Positions 23,380-29,947 of a DNA stretch of 29,947 nt are shown piece by piece. The notes beneath the pieces are model-generated. The model was given only the letters and a program-made list of their open reading frames with translations, was not told the DNA's origin and did not search any database. The position numbers and the translations under genes are program-made. The DNA is from Nitrospirota bacterium (GTDB lineage Bacteria; Nitrospirota; Thermodesulfovibrionia; Thermodesulfovibrionales; Magnetobacteriaceae). The stretch lies in NCBI GenBank assembly GCA_015232165.1, contig JADGAE010000001.1:2505-32451 (forward strand), read 5' to 3'. Numbering within the stretch: position 1 is the first letter of the stretch; every line of letters begins with the position of its first letter.

Positions 23380-25226
23380 AACTTTACCTCCTTAAATATT
23401 TGTAGTTTATTATTGATCTCTTTTCTTAAGAAATCAAGTAGTTCTTCTTTGGAGTTAAAAACGGTGTTTTCACCATTTCTTTTTCTGACTGTAAGAGTGG
23501 CGGTTTGAGCCTCTTTGTCACCAACAAGAGCGGCGTAGGGGACTTTTTTGACCGATGTCTGTCTTATCTTGTAGCCTATTTTTTCGTCGCCGAAGTCAGC
23601 CTCAACCCTGATGCCGTCTTTCTTAAAGAAATCGACGAGTTCACGGGCAATGTCGATGTGTCTCTCCGAGATGGTCAGGACGGACAACTGGACAGGCGCA
23701 AGCCACAGGGGAAAGGCACCGGCGTAGTGCTCGATCAGCACGCCAAAGAACCGCTCCAGCGAACCCATCAGCGCCCTGTGGATCATAATGGGCATGTGAT
23801 GTTTGTCATCAGACCCGCGATAGGAGATGTCGAAACGTTCGGGGTTGTTGAAGTCCACCTGTATAGTGCTGCACTGCCACTGACGATTCAGTGAGTCCTT
23901 GACCTTGATGTCTATCTTGGGGCCATAGAAGACTCCCTCACCGGGGTCAATTTCATATCTCAGTTGTTTTGTGATCAGGGCCTTTTTTAGGGCCTCCGTT
24001 GACAACTCCCAATTTTCGGGGCTTCCAACGAATTTCTCCGGCCTTGTCGACAGATATACGTCAAACTGTTCAAATCCAAACGTTTTAAGGATAAACAACG
24101 TAAAATCGAGCACGTTGAGTATTTCGTTCTCTATCTGGTCTATACGGCAGAAGATGTGGGCATCGTCCTGCGTAAACCCGCGCACGCGCATCAGTCCGTG
24201 TAATACGCCGGAGCGCTCATACCTGTATACCGTGCCCAGTTCGGCATACCGTATGGGGAGGTCCCTGTAACTGCGCAGTGCGCTCTTGTATATTGCCAGG
24301 TGGAAGGGGCAGTTCATCGGCTTGATCTCATAGTCGGCCCCCTCGATCTCCATTGGCGTGTACATGTTTTCCTTGTAGAAGTCGAGGTGTCCGCTCCTTT
24401 CCCAGAGGTTTAGCTTTGCTATGTGAGGGGTGTAGAGGATGCTGTAGTTGGCTTTTATGTGTTCATTGCGCCAGAAATCCTCTATAGCCATTCGGATTAT
24501 AGCCCCGTTTGGATGCCAGAGGATCAGCCCGGGGCCTATCTCCTCGTTTATGCTGAAGAGGTCAAGTTCCTTGCCGATCTTGCGGTGGTCGCGCTTTTTT
24601 ACCTCCTCAAGGAAATCGAGATATTCCTTCAACTGAGACTCGTTGGCAAAGGCAGTGCCATAAACCCTCTGGAGCATCTTGTTTTTTTCGCTGCCGCGCC
24701 AGTACGCCCCTGCCGTTTTTAGCAACTTAAACGCGGCTATTACCCCGCTAGAGGGCACGTGCGGTCCGCGACACAGGTCTACAAATCCGCCTTCCTCATA
24801 GAGACTCACAACGTCATCCTCGATTTCCTCTATGATCTCGACCTTGTAGTCCTCACCCATGTCCTTAAAGAGTCGTATGGCCTCGTCTTTGGTGATGACC
24901 TTTCTGACAAACTTGTTATCCTTTTTTATTATCCGGCTCATGTTTTTTTCTATCTTGATGAGGTCTTCCGGCGTAAACGGGCTTTCCACGTCAAAGTCAT
25001 AGTAAAAGCCATCCTCAGTGGCAGGTCCGATGGTAACCTTCGCCTGAGGAAACAGCTCCTTGACGGCATGAGCCATTATGTGTGAGACGCTGTGTCGGTA
25101 GATACCCAGCCCTTGTGGTGATTCCACCGTCACCGGTACAATCTCTTGTCCCGGAGCCTCTTGTGCGACCGTTTCTGCGGCGCTTATATCATAATATCTA
25201 TCGCCCGTTCGTATGGCAATAGGCAT
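23376..25226 (-). CDS. thrS: threonine--tRNA ligase
   Basis: Class II synthetase charging tRNA-Thr, with an editing domain for serine. An N2 editing domain begins at [13 protein letters not shown], with [10 protein letters not shown] and KTAGAYWRG. The catalytic core has [34 protein letters not shown] and [12 protein letters not shown], and the C-terminal anticodon domain starts near [11 protein letters not shown]. The first domain (TGS, about 60 residues) is mostly missing, with only about 30 residues before the editing linker. I start at ATG 25226; an alternative TTG at 25262 has AAGGGGGA upstream and adds 12 residues. The infC ribosome binding site lies within its last codons. Confidence 0.95.
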   Translation of the reverse strand: MPIAIRTGDRYYDISAAETVAQEAPGQEIVPVTVESPQGLGIYRHSVSHIMAHAVKELFPQAKVTIGPATEDGFYYDFDVESPFTPEDLIKIEKNMSRIIKKDNKFVRKVITKDEAIRLFKDMGEDYKVEIIEEIEDDVVSLYEEGGFVDLCRGPHVPSSGVIAAFKLLKTAGAYWRGSEKNKMLQRVYGTAFANESQLKEYLDFLEEVKKRDHRKIGKELDLFSINEEIGPGLILWHPNGAIIRMAIEDFWRNEHIKANYSILYTPHIAKLNLWERSGHLDFYKENMYTPMEIEGADYEIKPMNCPFHLAIYKSALRSYRDLPIRYAELGTVYRYERSGVLHGLMRVRGFTQDDAHIFCRIDQIENEILNVLDFTLFILKTFGFEQFDVYLSTRPEKFVGSPENWELSTEALKKALITKQLRYEIDPGEGVFYGPKIDIKVKDSLNRQWQCSTIQVDFNNPERFDISYRGSDDKHHMPIMIHRALMGSLERFFGVLIEHYAGAFPLWLAPVQLSVLTISERHIDIARELVDFFKKDGIRVEADFGDEKIGYKIRQTSVKKVPYAALVGDKEAQTATLTVRKRNGENTVFNSKEELLDFLRKEINNKLQIFKEVKL

Positions 25227-25304
25227 TGTCCGGGCTAATCCCTGACCTTTTTGTTGCCCCAATATAGTGTGTCCCCCTTATTGTTATTTATTTGCACTAT
25301 GGCA

Positions 25305-25334
25305 AGTATATCATATTTCAATAACTTTTGTGAA
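25305..25334 (-). promoter_or_regulatory. sigma-70-type promoter for thrS and the downstream operon
   Basis: On the minus strand TTCACA (25329-25334) and TATACT (25305-25310) are separated by 18 bases, close to the sigma-70 consensus. They lie 43-80 bases upstream of the thrS start region. The short leader leaves no room for a T-box. Confidence 0.6.
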
Positions 25335-25348
25335 TTATTATAAGACCA

Positions 25349-25553
25349 GGGGTGCATAAATTTTTGGTGGATGACAAGTGGTAAATAACGAAGCATAGTA
25401 TCCTATTAAAAAAGCATGGTAAAATTAAGATACCCTGTCCATATCAACCAGCCCTTTACGGGGTCAAGGGGACTTCTTCGTGGCCGGGGCGGGTGCGATC
25501 CGCTGCGACAAGATTGCGCCTCGCCCCTCCCCTTGCGGGGGAGGTCTGAGGAG
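25349..25553 (+). repeat. composite intergenic repeat, copy 1
   Basis: Two blocks are shared with the right edge of the window. 25349-25384 matches 29802-29837 at 35 of 36 bases (GGGGTGCATAAATTTTTGG...). 25455-25492 matches 29894-29931 at 37 of 38 bases (TTTACGGGGTCAAGGGGAC...), followed by CTCGCCCCTCCCCTTG in both. The spacing between blocks differs (70 against 56 bases). The right end is interrupted at 25554 by another element. Confidence 0.8.
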
Positions 25554-25722
25554 TAATGCTGTTGACTTAAGCATTAAAGATGTCTGAACCACGATTTGAA
25601 GGATTAAGGGATTATAAGGATTATGTTAAGAAAGCGTCGTGCTTTTTTTTCCTGTAAATCCTTATAATCTGTGCAATCATGGTTCAGACAGTCCCTTGTG
25701 CTTCCTTAAGTCAACAGCATTA
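25554..25722. mobile_element. MITE-like element, family C (169 bp)
   Basis: Perfect 18-bp terminal inverted repeats TAATGCTGTTGACTTAAG (25554-25571) and its complement (25705-25722). A direct repeat GGTCTGAGGAG / GGTCTGAGTAG flanks the element (25543-25553 and 25723-25733, 10 of 11), consistent with a target duplication. Inside lies a second palindrome, TGTCTGAACCA to TGGTTCAGACA (25581-25690), related to the core at 11062-11214. It carries no gene. Confidence 0.85.
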
Positions 25723-25734
25723 GGTCTGAGTAGG

Positions 25735-25763
25735 GGCGCGGTAACGTCGCTGTGACAGCGGAG
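25735..25763 (+). repeat. 29-bp dispersed repeat, inverted copy at 4890-4918
   Basis: Identical over 29 bases to the reverse complement of 4890-4918. It continues into a GGGGTG-GGG-CACCCC hairpin. It probably belongs to the composite repeat that the family C element split. Confidence 0.75.
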
Positions 25764-25807
25764 GGGGTGGGGCACCCCGGCCACAAAACGCCCCTTTCTT
25801 TCCCCAA

Positions 25808-25833
25808 GGCACCCATGAGTTTCTTATGCGCCC
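25808..25833 (+). repeat. 26-bp inverted repeat, left arm flanking the ABC permease
   Basis: GGCACCCATGAGTTTCTTAT and the next six bases match the reverse complement of 27200-27225 at 25 of 26 positions. The arms bracket a single gene, 1418 bp end to end. Confidence 0.85.
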
Positions 25834-25936
25834 CGCTATAATTACGGCACGTCAAGGGATTGTCATTTATGGTACAATTTGGATATGAGATTGACAGTGT
25901 TTTTTACTGTTATGGACATAGGGTGACTGTACCGCT

Positions 25937-27166
25937 GTGGGTTTAGCAATATTCAGAAACATTACCCTTAACCTGTCCATTGCCCTGAAGTCCTTCAGCA
26001 GCTTTAAGCTCAGGAGTGCGTTGGCCGTAGCGGGGGTGGTCCTGGGGACGTTGTCGCTTATCACCGTTACAAACATTTCGGCCTCCCTGAGACTGCAGAC
26101 GCTTAAGGAGGTTGAGAGCTTTGGCAAAAACCTGCTGATTGTACGTAGCGGCCTGATGGGAATGCACGCCAACCCCGGGGCATTGGGCGAGTCTACGTCC
26201 TTGACCCTTGCCGATGTCAGGGCCATAAAGAACTCGACGTTTTACATAAACAAAGTAGCCCCCTCCACGAGCAGAAACTTCCCCATCAGACACCTCGATA
26301 CCACCATCACCGCAACCCTCATGGGGGTAGGCAGCGAGTTTTTTGAGATACGAAAACTATACTTAAGCAGCGGCCAATACTTTAATCCCGCTGACGACAA
26401 GGAACTCAAAAGAAAGGTCATCATAGGGGCCAAGGTTGCCCAAAAGCTGTTTGGAGATGCCGATCCTATCGGCAAGTACGTCTACGTCTACCGAGTCCCC
26501 TGTGAGGTCACGGGGGTATTACGACCCGTCGGGGCTGACGCCGCGGGCGTTGACTCGGACAACGTCGCCTATGTCCCCATTAGCACATACCTGCGACGAT
26601 TTGTTAACAAGCGCTACGTCAGCGCCATATACATCGAGGCCAACAACGAGGCCTCACTCTCCCCGCTTGCCTCACAGTTAGAGAACCTCCTGCGTCTCAG
26701 ACACAACATCAAAAAAGGTCAACGGGATGACTTCACCGTAATCAATCTCAAGGACGTCAACGACATTAAGACCCAGGCCATCAAACTGGTCAAGATGCTG
26801 GGACTTATAACGTCGTTTGTCTCCTTTACGATCAGCGCCGTTGGCATACTCTCGATAATGATCCTAATGGTCAACGAGCGCAGGATGGAGATCGGCATAA
26901 GGCGCGCAGTGGGGTCAAAGAAGAGGGATATCATGATCCAGTTCCTGACCGAATCGTCGTTTATATCCTTCACGGGTGGCGTCATTGGCTCGGTGATTGG
27001 AGTGGTGTTGAGCTTACTGATAGCGTTGTTGACGGGTATGCCGTTTGTGGTCTCAGGCACGGGCGTGACTATGGCATTTATCGCATCGCTGTGCACAGGT
27101 CTGTTTTCGGGGATATATCCATCTAAAAAGGCCGTCGAGATTGAACCGATCTACATCTTGAGATAA
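25937..27166 (+). CDS. orphan ABC transporter permease, MacB/FtsX type
   Basis: A 409-residue inner-membrane permease of the MacB / LolC / FtsX family, which in other members works with a separate ATPase on lipoproteins, peptides or drugs. It has one N-terminal helix (about 26-50), a periplasmic MacB-like domain (about 50-275, FEIRKLYLSSGQYF, VIIGAKVAQKLFGDADPIGK) and a C-terminal FtsX domain with three helices (about 283-400). The coupling region NERRMEIGIRRAVGSKKRDI and the end GIYPSKKAVEIEPIYILR are typical. The start is GTG; a stop lies just upstream in frame. No ATP-binding subunit or fusion protein is next to it. It lies alone between 26-bp inverted repeats. Confidence 0.92.
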   Translation: MGLAIFRNITLNLSIALKSFSSFKLRSALAVAGVVLGTLSLITVTNISASLRLQTLKEVESFGKNLLIVRSGLMGMHANPGALGESTSLTLADVRAIKNSTFYINKVAPSTSRNFPIRHLDTTITATLMGVGSEFFEIRKLYLSSGQYFNPADDKELKRKVIIGAKVAQKLFGDADPIGKYVYVYRVPCEVTGVLRPVGADAAGVDSDNVAYVPISTYLRRFVNKRYVSAIYIEANNEASLSPLASQLENLLRLRHNIKKGQRDDFTVINLKDVNDIKTQAIKLVKMLGLITSFVSFTISAVGILSIMILMVNERRMEIGIRRAVGSKKRDIMIQFLTESSFISFTGGVIGSVIGVVLSLLIALLTGMPFVVSGTGVTMAFIASLCTGLFSGIYPSKKAVEIEPIYILR

Positions 27167-27199
27167 TTTTTTTGTTGTGATAATTTCACTCTCATCAGT

Positions 27200-27225
27200 G
27201 GGTGCATAAGAAACTCATGGGTGCC
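27200..27225 (-). repeat. 26-bp inverted repeat, right arm flanking the ABC permease
   Basis: The reverse complement matches 25808-25833 at 25 of 26 bases. It lies 33 bp after the permease stop and 31 bp before the stop of the convergent cupin gene. The inner bases GGGTGCATAA also begin the composite repeats at 25350 and 29803. Confidence 0.85.
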
Positions 27226-27255
27226 TTTCTTTCTTCTTCTTTGTTCTTTTGTGGC

Positions 27256-27525
27256 TTACTTGAACTTGTAGTGTTTCCTGACGGGTTCTTTGACTTCCCA
27301 GGTGCAGGACAGGCCCTCGGGGAATGTCACAAAGTCGCCCTTGCCAAACTCCACCTCACCGTCGTCGGTCTTGACAATCACCTTGCCGGCAAGCAGATAG
27401 CACATCTCCGTAGAATCGTATGACCAGTCAAACTTTGAGACCTCTTTCTCCCATATAGGCCACTTGTTTACGCCTAATTCACTTAACTCTTTTTCTGTTG
27501 GTTTTTTGATTTTTATCTCTTCCAT
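27256..27525 (-). CDS. small cupin domain protein
   Basis: An 89-residue single-domain cupin of the Cupin_3 (DUF861, EutQ-like) type. After a helical N-terminus (IKIKKPTEKELSELGV) come the barrel strands: WEKEVSKFDWSYDSTEMCYLL, LAGKVIVKTDDGEVEFGKGD and FVTFPEGLSCTWEVKEPVRK. Classical metal-binding histidines are mostly absent, with only Glu and Cys in the first motif, so an enzymatic role is doubtful and a binding role likely. An AAAGGAG site precedes the ATG. It is the last gene of the glgC operon, 23 bp after yjbQ. Confidence 0.87.
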   Translation of the reverse strand: MEEIKIKKPTEKELSELGVNKWPIWEKEVSKFDWSYDSTEMCYLLAGKVIVKTDDGEVEFGKGDFVTFPEGLSCTWEVKEPVRKHYKFK

Positions 27526-27548
27526 GCGTTGTTTTCTCCTTTTTGTGT

Positions 27549-28010
27549 TTACTGTTGCCCGATCAGGTTGACGGCAACCTTACGACTCCTGCGTCTGTTA
27601 TCGAAATCCGCCAACACCACCTGCTGCCACGTCCCCAACAGCAGAGCCCCGTTGTCAAAGGGTATGGTCAATGACGGTCCGACAAGCGCTGCGCGGACAT
27701 GGCTAAAGCCATTGCCATCCCCCCAGGTCTGATTGTGGGCATACTGCTTGCCAAATGGTGCCAGCTTCTCATACAGCTCCGTCATGTCCCTGATTAACCC
27801 CGATTCGTACTCAAACGTGGTAATGGCTGCCGTAGAGCCAATCACAAAGACGGTCATTATGCCCTTTGCCAATCCCGACTTATCCAGGATGCTCTTCAGG
27901 TGTCCCGTCAGGTCGATAAGCTCGCCATTGCCGCCCGTGCCCAGTGTGATATACTCGTTAATAATCTCCATGTTTTTTCCGACTCCTGGACGTTCCATGT
28001 TGCTGCTCAT
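27549..28010 (-). CDS. YjbQ family (UPF0047) protein
   Basis: A 153-residue protein of the YjbQ / UPF0047 family. E. coli YjbQ has weak thiamine-phosphate synthase activity, and the true role is unclear. The family signature is at the C-terminus: YAHNQTWGDGNGFSHVRAAL, GPSLTIPF, LGTWQQVVLADFDNRRRSRK. VIGSTAAITTFEYESG in the middle is also typical. AGGTGA precedes the ATG at 28010; later in-frame ATGs at codons 5 and 14 are possible. It follows glgC by 11 bp. Confidence 0.92.
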   Translation of the reverse strand: MSSNMERPGVGKNMEIINEYITLGTGGNGELIDLTGHLKSILDKSGLAKGIMTVFVIGSTAAITTFEYESGLIRDMTELYEKLAPFGKQYAHNQTWGDGNGFSHVRAALVGPSLTIPFDNGALLLGTWQQVVLADFDNRRRSRKVAVNLIGQQ

Positions 28011-28021
28011 TTTCCAATCAC

Positions 28022-29227
28022 CTAACTAAACGAGGTCTTGGGTAGGATGCCGATACCCGATTCATCGATGTGCATCCTGAACCTGTCCTTGTTTGAGTCA
28101 AAGCCGAGTGTTTCGGACTCCTTGATGACGTTGTGTTTATCCACAATAACGTTTTTCAATCGGCCGCCTTTTTTGACGTGCACGTTTTCCAGGATGATGC
28201 AGTCGTTGATCTCAACGCCTTCCTCTATAGTCACCCCGCTTCTGATAATGGAATTAGTGATGGATGCACCCTTGACGTAGACCCCGTCGGAGATGAAGCT
28301 GTTGTTGATCGAACCACTGATTATCTTGGCTGGCGGCACCAGCGACAGCTCCGGATGTATAGGCCAGGCCGGATTGGAGATATCAAAGATAGGATGCTCT
28401 CCAAGCATGTCCATGTTTGACTCCATAAATGCCTTGATTGTTCCCACATCGCGCCAGTAGGCAACCTCCTCGTAGGGCTTTGTGCCAGGCACCTTGTTGA
28501 GAGAGAAGTCGTAAGCAAAGAGGTTGACCTTGCCAACTAGCCTTGGCAGGATGTTGCCACCAAAGTCATGTTCATTTTTTTTCTGGGCATCGGCCAGAGA
28601 CTCTAAAAGGACGTTTGTGTCAAATATGTAGTTACCCATTGAGATATATGCCTGGGTTGGATCGTTTGGCATGGGGGATGGATTTTTTGGTTTTTCCTCG
28701 AATCTCTCAATCAACCCGTTTGCTGCCGCCTTTATAACGCCAAAGGCCGATGCCTGGTCTATGGGCACGGGTCTGGCTGCCACGGAGACCTTTGCGTCAT
28801 TTGCAATATGAAAGTCGAGCATCTGACTGACGTCCATCCTGTAGATGTGGTCGGCCCCAAAGATGGCCACATGTGTAGGATTGAACTGCTGGATGAGGTT
28901 TACGTTTTGCAGCACGGCATCCGAAGTGCCCTGGAACCATTCCAGGCCCTTACGCATCTGCGGCGGGACAATGGTTATAAACTGGTCCCGCGACACCGAC
29001 GTCTGACTCCAGTTCTCCTGCACGTGCTTGATCAACGACTGCGACTTGTACTGTACCAGCAGGTAGATAGAGTACATCCCCGAGTTGATGATGTTACTGA
29101 GGACAAAGTCTATGATCCTGTACCTGCCCCCAAACGGCACCGAGGGCTTGGAACGAATTGCGGTCAAAGGAAAGAGCCTTCTGCCCTCACCACCTGCCAG
29201 TATCAATGTAAGAACCTTTGGATGCAT
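28022..29227 (-). CDS. glgC: glucose-1-phosphate adenylyltransferase (ADP-glucose pyrophosphorylase)
   Basis: GlgC makes ADP-glucose from ATP and glucose-1-phosphate, the controlled step of glycogen synthesis. The 401-residue protein has an N-terminal nucleotidyltransferase domain: LAGGEGRRLFPLT (10-22), KPSVPFGGRYRIIDF, GTSDAVLQN, FGADHIYRMD, FEEKP and YWRDVGT. It ends with a left-handed beta-helix (about 290-370, NSFISDGVYVKG, SIIRSGVTIEEG, NDCIILENVHVK) that normally binds allosteric effectors. No glycogen synthase or branching enzyme is in the window. It follows the DUF1844 gene by 24 bp and precedes yjbQ. Confidence 0.96.
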   Translation of the reverse strand: MHPKVLTLILAGGEGRRLFPLTAIRSKPSVPFGGRYRIIDFVLSNIINSGMYSIYLLVQYKSQSLIKHVQENWSQTSVSRDQFITIVPPQMRKGLEWFQGTSDAVLQNVNLIQQFNPTHVAIFGADHIYRMDVSQMLDFHIANDAKVSVAARPVPIDQASAFGVIKAAANGLIERFEEKPKNPSPMPNDPTQAYISMGNYIFDTNVLLESLADAQKKNEHDFGGNILPRLVGKVNLFAYDFSLNKVPGTKPYEEVAYWRDVGTIKAFMESNMDMLGEHPIFDISNPAWPIHPELSLVPPAKIISGSINNSFISDGVYVKGASITNSIIRSGVTIEEGVEINDCIILENVHVKKGGRLKNVIVDKHNVIKESETLGFDSNKDRFRMHIDESGIGILPKTSFS

Positions 29228-29251
29228 AAAAAGACCTCCTGTTTGTATTTT

Positions 29252-29722
29252 TTAAGGTTGGTTGGCAATATTAATGTAAGCCATTCTCAAATGGTACAAC
29301 ATGTCAGATGTTTGTTGGTTTTCCGAGTCGTCGAGATTGCCCTTGGTCTTTTCCTGTAACATGGCAATTACGTCGATGATATACTTTGCCACTGCCAGGT
29401 CCTTATACGTCTGCCCCTGAGGGTCTTGCAACATACCCAGGCTCACCATCGCATCAGTACCGAGATTTGCTATGAAGTTTGTAAAAGTTACGTCGGGTAT
29501 TATCGCCTCCCCCTCGTGCCCACAGTACCCACCGTGCCCCTCGCGTCCACAGCCGGCATGGATGTCCTCGTAGATATTATCATGAGGGGGGTGCATCTCT
29601 TGTTGCCAGAGGGCCTCATGTCCTGCCTCATGAGCACATTGCTCATATTTTAATGTCTCATCTTGCCTGAGCTTTCGTTTGTCTACAAACTCAAAACCAT
29701 TTTCTTCTTCTTCTCTGTCCAT
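29252..29722 (-). CDS. DUF1844 protein with a His/Cys-rich segment
   Basis: A 156-residue protein whose C-terminal half (about 78-150) matches DUF1844: FTNFIANLGTDAMVSLGMLQ, KDLAVAKYIIDVIAMLQEKT, KGNLDDSE, LYHLRMAYI. The function of the family is unknown. The N-terminal half is unusual: residues 29-71 contain C29, H31, H35, H44, H47, H55, C58, H63, C67 and H69, ending in a GHGGYCGHEG stretch that could bind metal. A GAGGGA ribosome binding site precedes the ATG. It is the first gene of the DUF1844-glgC-yjbQ-cupin set. Confidence 0.88.
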   Translation of the reverse strand: MDREEEENGFEFVDKRKLRQDETLKYEQCAHEAGHEALWQQEMHPPHDNIYEDIHAGCGREGHGGYCGHEGEAIIPDVTFTNFIANLGTDAMVSLGMLQDPQGQTYKDLAVAKYIIDVIAMLQEKTKGNLDDSENQQTSDMLYHLRMAYINIANQP

Positions 29723-29756
29723 CTCTATCCCTCAATATATAAATAGTTAATCAAAG

Positions 29757-29765
29757 ATTATAACA
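29757..29765 (-). promoter_or_regulatory. extended -10 promoter box for the DUF1844-glgC operon
   Basis: TGTTATAAT on the minus strand (TG-N-TATAAT) lies 35 bases upstream of the DUF1844 start. No good -35 hexamer is found, which is usual for extended -10 promoters. Confidence 0.5.
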
Positions 29766-29801
29766 TAACATTGAAAATTTTATTTGCATGTATTAAAAAA
29801 T

Positions 29802-29947
29802 GGGGTGCATAAATTTTTGGTGGATAACAAGTGGTAATAAAAATGCACTTTATAGCATATTTAGATTGGATTAAATACAAGATTATGTGGCATTTTACGG
29901 GGTCAAGGGGACTTCTTCGTGCCCGGGGCGGCTCGCCCCTCCCCTTG
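29802..29947 (+). repeat. composite intergenic repeat, copy 2 (cut by window edge)
   Basis: Shares two blocks with 25349-25553: 29802-29837 (35 of 36) and 29894-29931 (37 of 38), followed by CTCGCCCCTCCCCTTG. The repeat continues beyond the window. Confidence 0.8.

Overview
The window is a stretch of a bacterial chromosome with a moderately AT-rich, mixed-GC composition, densely packed with housekeeping genes. Class II tRNA synthetases, TrmFO, HslVU, CheV, GlgC and a PiT transporter with its PhoU-like partner point to a Gram-negative, motile, glycogen-making bacterium with an outer membrane (RlpA lipoprotein). My best guess is Nitrospirota (Thermodesulfovibrionia or magnetotactic relatives) or a neighbouring phylum. 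This rests on overall flavour and not on a marker I could test. No rRNA, tRNA or CRISPR array was seen.
Layout. 1-2044 (+): the end of an Ala/Pro-rich ORF, a hairpin cluster, trpC and cheV. 2030-4860 (-): a membrane-anchored unknown protein and a TMTC-like membrane protein with TPRs. 4861-5473: a nest of small transposable-like repeats. 5474-7664 (+): trmFO and xerC. 7767-10909 (-): a CPBP protease, hisF, a small unknown and argJ. 11007-11242: another repeat element. 11285-14457 (+): hslV, hslU, a toxin-antitoxin cassette and rlpA. 14513-14687: repeat element. 14729-17393 (-): glycosyltransferase, PiT phosphate transporter and DUF47/PhoU-like protein. 17512-25226 (-): the translation operon thrS-infC-rpmI-rplT-pheS-pheT, followed by a DUF6398-like gene and a terminator. 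25263-25936: a 670-bp repeat-rich gap. 25937-27166 (+): an orphan MacB/FtsX-type permease inside a long inverted repeat. 27256-29722 (-): DUF1844 protein, glgC, yjbQ and a cupin. The window ends inside another copy of a repeat.
The main novelty is the dense layer of small non-autonomous elements between ordinary genes. One family (terminal inverted repeat CAGGGCAATCGCATTTGA) has two copies sharing the same body plan. After subtracting a nested second element and its 8-bp target duplication from one copy, both are exactly 175 bp. A RelE-type toxin-antitoxin module sits between two 38-bp copies of the hslU 3' end, so the host gene end has been rebuilt around an insertion. A single ABC permease gene is bracketed by a 26-bp inverted repeat.
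In the core genes, infC appears to start with AUA overlapping the thrS stop. PheT lacks its tRNA-binding (EMAP) domain, ThrS lacks most of its TGS domain, and HisF carries an insertion of about 30 residues next to a catalytic aspartate.
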